From JAMLIN01 sp964476625 (GTDB lineage Bacteria; Pseudomonadota; Gammaproteobacteria; Burkholderiales; Burkholderiaceae_E): 64,000 bases of DNA. The notes beneath the pieces were generated by a model, which was given only the letters and a program-made list of their open reading frames with translations, was not told the DNA's origin and ran no database searches. Positions 16,349 to 26,972 of the stretch are shown piece by piece (the stretch's first letter is position 1; each line of letters begins with the position of its first letter). The position numbers and the translations under genes are program-made. Location: NCBI GenBank assembly GCA_964476625.1, contig CAYZBJ010000006.1:25611-89610 (forward strand), read 5' to 3'.

Positions 16349-17314
16349 TCAGCGGCCGGCCCGGGCCCGCCGCGGTATGTAGACGACGTCGTCCTCTGCC
16401 AGATAGTCGGGCGCGACCCCCGCCATCGCGACCGGCTCGATCCCGAGTTCGGCGGCCATCGGGCCGGTGGCGACATTGGGCATGCCGAGGCTGTCGAAGT
16501 TGTCCCGCGTCATGAGCGTCGGACCGGGGGCGAACTCGAGGGCCATCGCCTGCAGCCGACCGATGTCGTTGGGCAGGTTCCAGACCACGCGCCGGCGGCC
16601 GGACCAGCGGGCGACATCGGCGACCACCGCGCCCAGGGTCGTCACCTCGGGGCCGGCGAGCTCGAAGCAGCGTCCGCTCGCCCAGGGCGCGTCGATCGTG
16701 GCGGCGATCGCCCTGGCGACATCACCCACCCAGATCGGCTGCAATTGGGCGTCGCCCCGGGCCACCGGGATGATCGGCAGGTACCTGGCCATGCGGGCGA
16801 AGAGGCGGGTGAAGCGGTCCTCGGCGCCGAACACGACCGAAGGGCGGAAGATCGTCCAGTCGATGTCGCCGGTGCCACGGACCACCTGCTCACCGGCCGC
16901 CTTCGAGCGCAGGTACATCGAGGGCAGGCCGGCCGGATCGGCATCGGTGACACCGAGCGCCGACATATGCAGCAGGCGGCGCACCCCGGCGCTGCGGGCC
17001 GCATCGGCCAGCATGCGCGGGATCTCCACATGGGCCTGCGCGAAGCCGGGGCCGTAGGGCCGGCCGCGACCACCATGGAGTACGCCGACCAGGTTGATGA
17101 CCGCGTCGACACCCGCGAGCAGCGGCGCGATCGCGCCGGGTTGGTTGATATCGGTTTCGACCAGTTCGACGGTGGGCAGCAGGATCAGGTGGCGGCCGTC
17201 GTCGTAGCGGCGGGTCGCAACGCGCACCCGCCGACCCTGGCCCGAGAGCCTGCCGATCAGCTCGCTGCCGATGAAACCGGAGCCGCCGAGTACGAGGATG
17301 TGCTTGTGACGCAT
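16349..17314 (-). CDS. NAD(P)-binding epimerase-like protein, NDUFA9 type
   Basis: This 321-residue extended/atypical SDR begins with the nucleotide-binding motif VLGGSGFIGSELIGRL (about residues 7-22) and carries NLVGVLHGGRG, HMSALGV and YLRSKAAGEQ, the last holding a Tyr/Lys pair. Such proteins resemble the complex I accessory subunit NDUFA9 and the COG0702 NAD-binding group; in bacteria they are often annotated complex I NDUFA9 family protein, with no defined reaction. The ATG at 17312-17314 is chosen over a GTG two codons upstream because the conserved strand begins directly after it and GGA lies upstream. It follows the transglycosylase gene on the same strand. Confidence 0.82.
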   Translation of the reverse strand: MRHKHILVLGGSGFIGSELIGRLSGQGRRVRVATRRYDDGRHLILLPTVELVETDINQPGAIAPLLAGVDAVINLVGVLHGGRGRPYGPGFAQAHVEIPRMLADAARSAGVRRLLHMSALGVTDADPAGLPSMYLRSKAAGEQVVRGTGDIDWTIFRPSVVFGAEDRFTRLFARMARYLPIIPVARGDAQLQPIWVGDVARAIAATIDAPWASGRCFELAGPEVTTLGAVVADVARWSGRRRVVWNLPNDIGRLQAMALEFAPGPTLMTRDNFDSLGMPNVATGPMAAELGIEPVAMAGVAPDYLAEDDVVYIPRRARAGR

Positions 17315-17457
17315 GTTCACGGTGTTCCAGGAAAGGACGGATTCGATAGCGGGACCGGCCTATTCTCTCAGACCGCCGGGCCGGTGGGGCGAACAGCCCC
17401 GCGCCGACCGCGTTATCGCCGGCCACACCGTCGATACAGGGGCTTGCCGAGGCGAGG

Positions 17458-19488
17458 CTAGCGGCGCGCGAGGTCGTCGATCGGGCTCTCGGCCGGCTGC
17501 GGGCCGGATTCGCCGTCGGGATCAGCGTCGCCCGGCGCGATGGCCGGTTCGACCCGACCGAGCAGCGGGCGCAGCAGCAGCGGCTCGTCGCGCAGCATCG
17601 CGCCATAGGCAGCTGTGTTGGCCATCACGCTTTGCGCGTAGTGGCGGGTCTCGTTGAAGGGAATCAGCTCGGCGAAGAGCGCCCCCTCGACCGGTCGCCC
17701 GATGCTGGCGCGCCAGCGCGGCGGCCGGCCCGGGCCGGCGTTGTAGCCGGCCGACGCGAGCAGGATCGAGCCATCGAGCTGGTCGAGGACATGGCGCATG
17801 TACCAGGTGCCGAACTCGAGATTGGTGGCGGGTTCGTCGAGCGTGGCCGTCCGGAAGGCGCTGATGCCCCGGCGGCGCGCGATCCAGCGCCCGGTCGCCG
17901 GCATGATCTGCATCAGGCCGCGCGCGCCGACGCCGGAGCGCGCCGCTGGCGCGAAGCGAGATTCCTGGCGGATCAGGCCGTAGACCCAGGCGGGGTCGAG
18001 CCCTTGGGCGCGGGCCGCGGCCTCGAGGGGTTCGCGATAGGGCAGCAGGTAGCGCAGCGACCAGTCGTCGTGGCCGCGCATTCGCGAGGCCTCGTTGATG
18101 CAGCGATCGAGGATGCCGCGCGCGCAGGCCAGGCGCGCCGCGCCAAGCAGTTCGGCATCCGAGGCGCCTTGCAGGCCGGCCAGCCATTCGCGCTGGGCGT
18201 CGCCGCGCAGGTCGAGGCGATAGAGCGCCAGCGCCCGCGCGATCGCGGGCCGGGCCGCGAGGCTCTCCGGATCGACGGCCGGCTGCGGTTCGGGCTGCGG
18301 CTCGGGACGACGGGCCGCGAGCCCGGCCTCCTCGGCCGCCAGCATCGGGTAGTAGCCATCATGGCCGGCCACCAGGCTCAGCAAGGCCCGAGCCGCATCC
18401 TCGGCCCCGGTGGCGGCGAGCGCTCGCGCCCGCCAGTAGGTCCAGCGCGCGGTCCCCGCGTTGGCCTCGTCGAGGCGGTCGAGCGCCGCGAGCACGCCGG
18501 GCCAGTCGTCGGCAAGCATGGCCGCGCGCACCAGCCACTCGCGGGTGTCGCGCCCGGCCTCGGCGCCCAGCCCTTGGCGAGCCCATTGCCAGGCCCGGTT
18601 GTCGAGGTCGCGGCCGGCCGAAGCGCCGATGATCGCCCACAGGAGTTGCCGGTCCGCCGCGGCGATGTCGGTGCGTTCGGCCAGGCGCGCCGCGGCCTGG
18701 TCGGGGGACGGCCGGGCCAGCAGGCCGATGGCGATCATGATGACCCGTGGATCGCGCGAGCCGGCCAGCGCGCGCGCCGGCGAATCGACGACGAGGCCGA
18801 GGTCGTCGGCGCCGATGCCCAGCAGCCGGCCGATCACCCGGATCGTGTCGGTGGCCTTGTCCTCCAGGGCGCTGCGCAGGCGGCGATCGAGTCCTGCCGG
18901 TCCGAGCTGCCCCGCTTCGTACATGCGCAGGGTCAGGAGCTCGCAGTCCTCGCCGAGTTCGCGGCGCTCGCTCCAGGTGCGCAGCGCCTGTTCTCCGGCT
19001 GGCAGCCCGCGCAGGACCTGCGATACGCCGGCGAGGCACCAGAGCGGGTCGCCGATGCGCGGCGAGGCCTGCGGGAAGTGCTCGTCGAACAGGTGCCAGA
19101 TCGAGCGTCGACCGAGGCTGCGCAGCCAGGCGGCGCGCAGGCGGTCGGCGACCACCGTGCCGGCATGGGTCCCGAGGAAGCTGGCGATCTCGGCATCGAG
19201 TGCGCCCGGATCGGGGATCTCGGTGCGATCGTCGAGCAGCATCTGCAATCGCCAGAACTGCGCGTATGCGGCGAGCGGATGGGCGGGGTCGACGCGCAGC
19301 GCGTGACCGCGCAAGGCGGCCTCGTCACGGCGCAGCGCGGCCGCGCGCACGTCGAGAAGGGCCTGTTCGCTAGCGTCCGGCAGCGCGCTGGTATCGGTGC
19401 CATCGCCGGCCAGGGCGGGGCGACCTAGAATCAGCAGGCAGGAAAGGAGCAGCAGGACGAACAGTGGAGGCTGGGCTGCGTACAACAT
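17458..19488 (-). CDS. soluble lytic murein transglycosylase (Slt70-like)
   Basis: This 676-residue exported enzyme cleaves the MurNAc-GlcNAc bond of peptidoglycan to leave 1,6-anhydro-MurNAc. A signal peptide (LFVLLLLSCLLILG, cleavage after ALAG near residue 29) leads to a long alpha-helical superhelix region of about 450 residues. The C-terminal goose-lysozyme-like domain contains the catalytic Glu509 in RQESRF, GLMQIMPATG and AGYNAGPGR. The ATG at 19486-19488 is preferred over a GTG 48 bases upstream because the signal peptide starts there cleanly and the longer form would overlap the divergent cyclo-ligase gene. Confidence 0.9.
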   Translation of the reverse strand: MLYAAQPPLFVLLLLSCLLILGRPALAGDGTDTSALPDASEQALLDVRAAALRRDEAALRGHALRVDPAHPLAAYAQFWRLQMLLDDRTEIPDPGALDAEIASFLGTHAGTVVADRLRAAWLRSLGRRSIWHLFDEHFPQASPRIGDPLWCLAGVSQVLRGLPAGEQALRTWSERRELGEDCELLTLRMYEAGQLGPAGLDRRLRSALEDKATDTIRVIGRLLGIGADDLGLVVDSPARALAGSRDPRVIMIAIGLLARPSPDQAAARLAERTDIAAADRQLLWAIIGASAGRDLDNRAWQWARQGLGAEAGRDTREWLVRAAMLADDWPGVLAALDRLDEANAGTARWTYWRARALAATGAEDAARALLSLVAGHDGYYPMLAAEEAGLAARRPEPQPEPQPAVDPESLAARPAIARALALYRLDLRGDAQREWLAGLQGASDAELLGAARLACARGILDRCINEASRMRGHDDWSLRYLLPYREPLEAAARAQGLDPAWVYGLIRQESRFAPAARSGVGARGLMQIMPATGRWIARRRGISAFRTATLDEPATNLEFGTWYMRHVLDQLDGSILLASAGYNAGPGRPPRWRASIGRPVEGALFAELIPFNETRHYAQSVMANTAAYGAMLRDEPLLLRPLLGRVEPAIAPGDADPDGESGPQPAESPIDDLARR

Positions 19489-19507
19489 CGATTCGCGGAA
19501 CACTGCA

Positions 19508-20134
19508 ATGGCGAGCTTAACATGCGCGATCACCACCGCCGGGGCGAGGCAGCGCGCCCGCGCGACGCTGCTGGCGGCGCGGAGCGCGCTGCCAGCGCCG
19601 GTGCGCCTGGCTGCCGATGCGGCGATCCGCGCCCGTCTCGCCGGCCTGCTGGCGGCGCGCGCCTGGCCGCTCGCGGGACGGGTCGTCGCCGCCTACTGGC
19701 CGATGCGGGGTGAGCCCGACCTGCGCCCGTTGTTCGCCGACTGGACGGCCGCCGGCGCGCTGCTTGCGCTACCGGTCGTTACCGGTCGCTCCGAGCCCCT
19801 GCGGTTCGCCCGCCATGCACCGGGCGGTGTCCTGCGCGCCGGTGCCCACGGGACCGTCGAGCCCGCCGGCGACGATTGGGTCGAGCCCGATGTCGTGATC
19901 GCGCCTTGCGTCGGCTTCAGTGCCGCCGGCTGGCGGCTTGGCTATGGCGGCGGCTATTACGACCGGACCCTGGCCGGTTTCGCCGGGCTGCTGGTCGGGG
20001 TCGCCTACGACGAGTGCGAACTGGCCGGTCTGCAGCCCGAGGCGCACGATATCGCCCTGTCGTGCATCGTCACGCAGGAACGTCTGGTCGATGGTGCTGC
20101 GGCGGCGCCGGCGCGGCCGGCGGCCGGTTGTTGA
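19508..20134 (+). CDS. 5-formyltetrahydrofolate cyclo-ligase
   Basis: The product (208 residues) belongs to the 5-FTHF cyclo-ligase/MTHFS family that converts 5-formyl-THF plus ATP to 5,10-methenyl-THF. Evidence is the N-terminal ARQRARATLLAAR basic helix, AAYWPMRGEPDLRPL, VVIAPCVGFSAAGWRLGYGG and the nucleotide-binding GYGGGYYDRTL near residue 148. The gene diverges from the transglycosylase with a 19-bp gap. Its last 65 bases overlap the convergent end of the EAL gene, which suggests that one of the two C-termini is poorly constrained. Confidence 0.9.
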   Translation: MASLTCAITTAGARQRARATLLAARSALPAPVRLAADAAIRARLAGLLAARAWPLAGRVVAAYWPMRGEPDLRPLFADWTAAGALLALPVVTGRSEPLRFARHAPGGVLRAGAHGTVEPAGDDWVEPDVVIAPCVGFSAAGWRLGYGGGYYDRTLAGFAGLLVGVAYDECELAGLQPEAHDIALSCIVTQERLVDGAAAAPARPAAGC

Positions 20135-21430
20135 AGTCTTCGACGAAGATCGGCAGGTCGCGTGGCGCGAGCGCGCGGCTGAAGTGATAGCCCTGGACCA
20201 GGTCGCAGCCGATTGCCCGCAGGGCAGCGGCGGTCTGCTCGTCCTCGACGCCCTCGGCGAGCGCATGCAGGTCGAAGGTGTGCGCGAGGTCGACCAGCGC
20301 CCGCACGATCTGCGCGTCGCCACGGTCATGCACCAGGTTGCGCACGAAGCACTGGTCGATCTTCAGTTCGTCGAGCGGGAACTGGCGCAGGTAGGAAAAC
20401 GATGAATAGCCGGTGCCGAAGTCGTCGATCGCGAGCTTGCAGCCCAGCGCCTTGAGTCGCGACATGAAGCCCACCGCGCTGGCTTCGTTCTGCACGATCG
20501 CGCTCTCGGTCAGCTCGAGGGTGAGCCGGTTGCCGGGTACGCCCCAGGTCGACAGCGCCTGCTCGACCACGTCGGGGAAGGCGGCATCGGAGAGGCTGAC
20601 CGCCGAGAGGTTGAGGCTGACCGCGATGTCGAGGCCGCGCGAGTTCCAGTACTGCTGGTAGCGCAGCGAGGTATTGAGCACGAACTGGGTGAGCTGCCCG
20701 ATCATGCCGCGTTCCTCGCAGATCGAGGCGATCAGGCCGGGATCGACCGGCTGGCCGTCGGGGCGGGTCCAGCGGATTAGCGCCTCGGCCGACAGGCAGC
20801 GGTTGGTGGCGAGGTCGACCTGCGGCTGGAAATGCACATCGAGCGCATTGTCGTTGAGCGCGACGCGCAAGGCGCGTTCGATCTCGTCGCGATGCTGGGC
20901 ATCCTCGTCGACCACCAGGCGCAGGACCTTGACCCGGTCGTCGCGCCGGGCCGCCTGGTCGGCCGCCCGACTGGCGAGCACGATCAGTTCGAGCGGGTCC
21001 CCGATCGGCGCCGGTTCGCAGGTCGCGACACCCACGACCGGCCGCAGGCCGACGACGGTGCGGTCGCCGCTGGCCCGGCGCACGGCGCCGGGCGGCCGAG
21101 CGTCTCGACCAGGGTACGTCCGGCGAGTTCCCCCAGGGCTTCCGAGGCGAGGTCGTCGACCAGCAGCCAGAGCTCGTCGGGCGACACCATGCAGTAGAGG
21201 TCGCCTGGGCGAACCATGTTGTTGAGCCGCCGCGCGATCTCGGCGTGCACGTGGCGCGCCTCGGCAGCCTGCGCCAGGGCCGGCAGGCGATCGGTCCGGT
21301 TCAGGCGCGCGACCAGCAGGGCGCGCCGGCGTGGCCGCCGGGCATCTTCGCGGATGCGCTCGAGCAGCAGGGGTGGCGCGACCCGCGGGCCAGCCCCCGG
21401 CTCAGCAGGCGGGCGTGGCATCGCGGCCAT
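20070..21430 (-). pseudogene. EAL-domain cyclic-di-GMP phosphodiesterase gene split by a frameshift
   Basis: The first part (from the ATG at 21430) encodes about 115 residues that resemble a degenerate GGDEF domain: ALLVARLNRTDRL, then a basic helix, VRPGDLYCMVSPDELWLLVDD. Near 21083-21120 the sense passes to another frame, which resumes with DRTVVGLRPVVGVATCEP and continues into a full EAL domain (AEALIRW, SLNLSA, DDFGTGYSSFSYL, KIDQCFVRNL, EGVEDEQTAAAL). The shift falls in a C/G-run stretch, so it may be a sequencing error in this draft rather than a real mutation. With the shift repaired it would be a GGDEF-like plus EAL protein. It overlaps the upstream HD-GYP gene by 29 bases. Confidence 0.75.
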
Positions 21431-23018
21431 AGTAGTCGCGGACCTTCAGCCCGTAGGCGCCCGAGGGCAGGCCGCGCACGATGCGGATCACCTTGCCATC
21501 GCCGCCACGGCCGCGTTCGCCGAGGTCGCGGGCTATCGGTTCGGGCAGCGGCTGCTTGTCCGACCAGGTCAGGACAAGCACCTTCGGCTCGAGCCGGCGG
21601 GTACGGTTGTGCGCGACGATGATCGCGGCCTCGCCGGTCGACAGCTCGACGAAGGAGCCGACCGGGAAGATGCCGATCGCCTCGACGAACTGCTCGACCA
21701 GCGGCGCGTGGAAGGACTTGCCCGACCACTCGAACAGGTTCATCAGGGCTTCCTGGGGCGCGCTCGCGTTGGCGTAGGCGCGCGGCGTGATCAGGGCGGC
21801 GAAGGTGTCCGCGATCGCGGCGATCCTGCCGTAGATGCTGATCGCGTTGCCGGCCAGCCCCTGCGGATAGCCGGAACCGTCGAGCCGCTCGTGGTGCTGG
21901 GCGATGCCCTGCTCGACCTCGGGCGGCAGCACGATGCTCTTGCCCAGCGCCTCGAGACCGAGTCCGACATGGTCCTTGACGACCGTGTACTCCTCGGCGG
22001 TGAGCATGCCCGGCTTCTCGAGCAGGGCGCGCGGCACCAGGGTCTTGCCGACGTCGGCGAGCATCCCGATCATGCCGAGCTTGTTCAGGTCTTCCTTCGG
22101 GAAGCCGACGTGGCGACCGAGGGCGATCATGTAGAGCGCGACCTTGACCCCGTGCGAATAGGTACCGATGTCCTCGTCGCGCAGGCGGGCGACCCACATC
22201 AGCGCGTCGGGGTTGCCGATCATGCTCGACACCATGTCGTCGACCACCGCATGGATCCGCACGATGTCGGTTGCCCGTTCGTTGCGGATGTCGGCGAGCA
22301 GGGTCTCGATCGTGTCGCAGCTCTTTGCGAACGCGCTGCGGGCCCGGGGCAGCTCTTCCTCGATCGGCCGGGTGTCGCGATAGCGTTGCGGGGTCTCGAT
22401 GGGCAGGGACTTGCGCAACTCGGCGCGCCGGCGCTTGCGCTCGGCGGCGATCCGGTTCGGGTCGGGCGCGAGCCCGATCGCCCTCGCCAGCGCCAGCAGC
22501 AGGCCGCGAAGCCCATCGTGTTCCTCGGCCGGGAGGGTCGCCTCCTGGACCATCTTGCGAAACCGCACCCGGGTGCCGCCGCTGACCCGGCCGTCGCGCG
22601 CCCGGGGGCGGGCCGGCCCGGTCCGCACGCCGGTGCGGACGATGGCTCGCTTGCCACCGGTCGGGCCCGGGGCATCGACGGCCGCTTCCGCCGGTTCGTC
22701 GCCGCGCGCTTCGGCGCGTCGGATCGCGTCCACGACATCGACATCGGACTTCTCGATATCGACTTCGACATGGGAGCAGTAGCGGCGCAGGGTTTCGAGC
22801 TCCTGCTGGGTGTCGACCTTGAAGCCGCGGATCAGGAAAGGCGTGTCCAGCCAGGGGCGGTCGAGCTCGGCGACCCACATGCCGATGGCGACCGACTCGA
22901 CGCCGAGGCGATAGTGGCGCAACAGGCTACCGACCGGTTCGACCGGGTCGGCCGGTGGCTCGGGGGTCCGCAAGCGATCGCCGGCCTCGATGGGCCGGGA
23001 AACGAGGTCGATATCCAT
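21402..23018 (-). CDS. DUF3391 / HD-GYP domain protein with altered HD motif
   Basis: The 538-residue protein has an N-terminal DUF3391 domain (about residues 30-95), a charged linker of about 120 residues and a C-terminal HD-GYP domain (about 240-450). HD-GYP domains hydrolyse cyclic di-GMP at a two- or three-metal centre. Here His289, HHE at 375-377 and GYP at 383-385 are present, but the defining HD dyad reads Ala321-Asp322 in MLADVGK. The lost metal ligand may weaken or abolish catalysis. The start is the ATG at 23016-23018, one codon after a TTG. It lies in one minus-strand unit with the EAL gene, so both concern c-di-GMP turnover or sensing. Confidence 0.88.
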   Translation of the reverse strand: MDIDLVSRPIEAGDRLRTPEPPADPVEPVGSLLRHYRLGVESVAIGMWVAELDRPWLDTPFLIRGFKVDTQQELETLRRYCSHVEVDIEKSDVDVVDAIRRAEARGDEPAEAAVDAPGPTGGKRAIVRTGVRTGPARPRARDGRVSGGTRVRFRKMVQEATLPAEEHDGLRGLLLALARAIGLAPDPNRIAAERKRRRAELRKSLPIETPQRYRDTRPIEEELPRARSAFAKSCDTIETLLADIRNERATDIVRIHAVVDDMVSSMIGNPDALMWVARLRDEDIGTYSHGVKVALYMIALGRHVGFPKEDLNKLGMIGMLADVGKTLVPRALLEKPGMLTAEEYTVVKDHVGLGLEALGKSIVLPPEVEQGIAQHHERLDGSGYPQGLAGNAISIYGRIAAIADTFAALITPRAYANASAPQEALMNLFEWSGKSFHAPLVEQFVEAIGIFPVGSFVELSTGEAAIIVAHNRTRRLEPKVLVLTWSDKQPLPEPIARDLGERGRGGDGKVIRIVRGLPSGAYGLKVRDYYGRDATPAC

Positions 23019-23064
23019 CAATCCGGATGTGCAGGCTGCCTGATAAGGCGACCAGCATAGGCAT

Positions 23065-23092
23065 CGGCGCCGGTTCGCGAGAACCGGCGCCG
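23065..23092. terminator. strong stem-loop downstream of metF
   Basis: CGGCGCCGGTTC (23065-23076) pairs exactly with GAACCGGCGCCG (23081-23092) across a 4-base loop, which on the plus strand is GCGA, a GNRA tetraloop. It lies in the 180-bp gap after the metF stop and before the HD-GYP start. There is no T-tract, so it is either a Rho-assisted terminator or mRNA 3'-end stem. A TATGCT hexamer just beyond it (23057-23052, minus) could start the HD-GYP transcript. Confidence 0.45.
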
Positions 23093-23198
23093 GCCGGGCG
23101 GCGGACGCGGGCCGGCGGGCGGGCGCCGGATGGCACCGACGGGCGGTCGATGGGCGAGGGTGGCAGGAGGACGGAGGAGCCGCGCGGCCGGCCCCGCG

Positions 23199-24035
23199 TC
23201 AGGCGGCGAGGGCGCGGGCGAGTGCGAGGCTGGGGCCGGCCTGGTTCAGGGTGTAGAAGTGCAGGCCCGGCGCGCCGCCGGCCACCAGGCGCCGGCACAG
23301 GTCGGATACCACCTCGTGGCCGAACTCGCGCAGGCCCGCCGGGTCCTCGGCCAGCGCCGCGAGCCGCCAGCGGATCCAGCGCGGTATCTCCGCGCCGCAG
23401 TTGTCGGAGAAGCGCGCGAGCTGTGCGTAGTTGGTGATCGGCATGATGCCGGGAACGATCGGCACCTCGATCCCGGCCGCAAGCGCATCGTCCCGGAACC
23501 GGAAATAGGCGTCGGCGTTGTAGAAATACTGGGTGATCGCCCGGTCGGCCCCGGCGCGCACCTTGGCGGCGAAGGCGGCCAGGTCGTCGCCGGGCGAGCG
23601 CGCCTGGGGATGGAATTCGGGATAGGCGGCCACTTCGATGGTGAAGGCCCGGCCGCTGTGGCTGCGGATGAAGGCGACCAGGTCGCTCGCGTAGCGGAAC
23701 TCCCCAACCGGACCGACCCCGAAGCCGGAAGGAGCATCGCCGCGCAGCGCGACGATGCGGTCGACCCCGAGCTGGCGGTAGCGATCGAGCAGGGCGCCGA
23801 TCGCTTCGCGGCTGCTGCCCACGCAGGACATGTGTGGCGCGACCGCCGAACCGGTGGCGGCGATCCCGGCGACGACCTCGAAGGTCTTCTCCTGCATGGC
23901 GCCGCCGGCGCCATAGGTGACGCTGAAGAACTCCGGATCGACCGTGGCCAGCTCGGCGCGCACCGTGCGCAGCTTGTCGTGGCCGACCGGGGTGTTGGGC
24001 GGGAAGAATTCGAAACTGATCGAGAGCTTGTTCAT
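23199..24035 (-). CDS. metF: 5,10-methylenetetrahydrofolate reductase
   Basis: MetF reduces 5,10-methylene-THF to 5-methyl-THF with FAD, supplying the methyl group for methionine synthase. The 278-residue product has SFEFFPP at the N-terminus, SVTYGAGG with the loop around residue 40, PHMSCVG, ALRGDAP, ITQYFYNADAY and VPGIMPITNY, all hallmarks of the family. The start overlaps the tlyA stop (ATGA). It sits in the ahcY - GNAT - tlyA - metF order, common in betaproteobacteria apart from the GNAT gene, linking SAH recycling to methyl supply. Confidence 0.95.
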   Translation of the reverse strand: MNKLSISFEFFPPNTPVGHDKLRTVRAELATVDPEFFSVTYGAGGAMQEKTFEVVAGIAATGSAVAPHMSCVGSSREAIGALLDRYRQLGVDRIVALRGDAPSGFGVGPVGEFRYASDLVAFIRSHSGRAFTIEVAAYPEFHPQARSPGDDLAAFAAKVRAGADRAITQYFYNADAYFRFRDDALAAGIEVPIVPGIMPITNYAQLARFSDNCGAEIPRWIRWRLAALAEDPAGLREFGHEVVSDLCRRLVAGGAPGLHFYTLNQAGPSLALARALAA

Positions 24036-24841
24036 GCCACTGGTCCGGATCGATGGCCCGAGGGGGCGGTGAGCGCCGCTTCGCGGCGCGCATGGATGAA
24101 GAACTCGCGGTTGCCGTCGCCGCCGTCGATGGGGCTGGCGATCCAGTCGCGAACCGCCCAGCCCGTCGCGTCGGCGGCCGTGGTCACGACTTCACGCACC
24201 CGTGCGATGGCGGCGTCCGAGCGCACGATGCCGCGCGCGTCGAGCGCCTCGCGACCGGCCTCGAACTGGGGCTTGACCAGTGCGACGAGCTGCGCGCCCG
24301 GCCCGGCGAGGCCGGCCAGCGCCGGCAATACCAGGCGCAGCGAGATGAACGAGAGGTCGGCGACGACGAGATCGAAGGCGCGTGCCGCCGCCTCGGGGCA
24401 CAGTCGCGCGAGGCCGGCCGCGTCGAGGTCGCGGATGTTGACCCGTTCCAGCACCCGGACTTCGGGATGGGCGCGCAGGGTGGGGTCGACCTGGTCGTGC
24501 CCGACGTCGATACCGCAGACGAAGCCGGCGCCATGCTGCAGCAGGCAGTCGGTGAAGCCGCCGGTCGACTGGCCGGCGTCGAGGCAGTGCCAGCCGCGCA
24601 CATCGAGCCCGAAGTCACGTAGCGCGCCGGCCAGCTTCAGGCCGCCGCGCGACACATAGGCGTCGAGTTCGCTGGCGGCGAGCTCGATCCGGGCATCGGG
24701 CGCGAGTTCGGTCGCCGGCTTGATCGGCAGGGCCCGCCCCCGTGCATCGAACGCCGACACCGCGCCGGCCTCGATCAGCCGCCTGGCGAGGGTGCGCGAG
24801 CGGGCGAAGCCGCGCTCGACGATCAGGCGATCGGCCCGCAT
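24032..24841 (-). CDS. TlyA-family rRNA methyltransferase (S4 + FtsJ-like)
   Basis: This 269-residue protein has an N-terminal S4 RNA-binding domain (ADRLIVERGFARSRTLARRLIEAG at about 3-26) followed by an FtsJ-like SAM domain with LDAGQSTGGFTDCLLQHGA near 88-106 and DLVVADLSFISLRLVLPAL. TlyA enzymes of actinobacteria 2'-O-methylate 16S and 23S rRNA; the proteobacterial targets are less clear and some were described as haemolysins. SAM use fits the ahcY-metF setting. The stop overlaps metF by 4 bases. Confidence 0.9.
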   Translation of the reverse strand: MRADRLIVERGFARSRTLARRLIEAGAVSAFDARGRALPIKPATELAPDARIELAASELDAYVSRGGLKLAGALRDFGLDVRGWHCLDAGQSTGGFTDCLLQHGAGFVCGIDVGHDQVDPTLRAHPEVRVLERVNIRDLDAAGLARLCPEAAARAFDLVVADLSFISLRLVLPALAGLAGPGAQLVALVKPQFEAGREALDARGIVRSDAAIARVREVVTTAADATGWAVRDWIASPIDGGDGNREFFIHARREAALTAPSGHRSGPVA

Positions 24842-24878
24842 GGCCTCGGGCCTCGGCGGCCGGGAAGGGGGTTCGCCT

Positions 24879-25535
24879 TCACAGGACGGGCCCGGTCGGC
24901 AAGCGGGTCGGCTTGCGGGCGTCCCACGACGGGTTGAGCCAGACGATCAGGGAGGCGAAGCCGTGGGATTCGAAATCCTCCGGGATGTAGTCCTCGATGA
25001 CGCCGCAGAAGTCGAAGCCCTCGCGCAGCTGGAAGCCGAGCACCGGGTCGCGGATGTCGCCCCACAGGACCTTGCGGCAATAGAGCTCCGGCGGCATTTC
25101 GTGGGCATGGCGGTGATAGCCGGGGAGCCGGCCGCAGGCGATGATCCGCTTCAGGTTGAGGGCCCGGCACACCTTGCGCCGGGCATCGTAGAGCGCATGT
25201 CCGACGCGGTGGCCGCGCGAGCGTGGTTCGACGAACACCTCGGCGCCGTACAGGGTGGTGCCGGTGGCGTCATGGGTGTCGAAGGTGCCCGACGCGGTGA
25301 TCTCCTTCCAGCTGTGCTCGCTCGCCCAGTCGTCCCAGACGACGATCAGCGAGCTCGCGCAGCCGACCGGCCGGCCGTCGAGCGTCGCCACGACCTGGCC
25401 CTGCGGGAAGGTCTCGATCTGGCCGAGGAAGCGTTCCGCGTTCCAGGCCGGGATGTCCGGGTAGACCCGGCGCTGCAGGTCGATCAGCGCCGGGATGTCT
25501 TCGGGTCTGGTGTGCCTGACGGCCAGGGTCGGCAT
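24879..25535 (-). CDS. GNAT-family N-acetyltransferase
   Basis: This 218-residue protein begins AVRHTRPEDIPALIDLQRRVYP, the usual first strand and helix of GNAT enzymes. It has YGAEVFVEPRSRGHRVGHALYDAR near residues 95-117, where the V-x-x-x-x-R-x-x-G/A-type loop that binds acetyl-CoA lies. The C-terminal half is larger than in minimal GNATs and includes FDFCGVIEDYIPEDFES. Substrate is unknown. It lies between ahcY and tlyA on the same strand with gaps of 9 and 37 bp, so it is likely part of the SAH-recycling operon. Confidence 0.83.
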   Translation of the reverse strand: MPTLAVRHTRPEDIPALIDLQRRVYPDIPAWNAERFLGQIETFPQGQVVATLDGRPVGCASSLIVVWDDWASEHSWKEITASGTFDTHDATGTTLYGAEVFVEPRSRGHRVGHALYDARRKVCRALNLKRIIACGRLPGYHRHAHEMPPELYCRKVLWGDIRDPVLGFQLREGFDFCGVIEDYIPEDFESHGFASLIVWLNPSWDARKPTRLPTGPVL

Positions 25536-25544
25536 GGACGCGCC

Positions 25545-26966
<1,422 letters not shown>

Positions 26967-26972
26967 GGGGAA

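Noticed and set aside
17321..17457. tRNA or small RNA in the gap between the transglycosylase and NDUFA9-like genes
   Set aside because: A short GGGGC...GCCCC stem is present, but no cloverleaf or T-arm signature was found.
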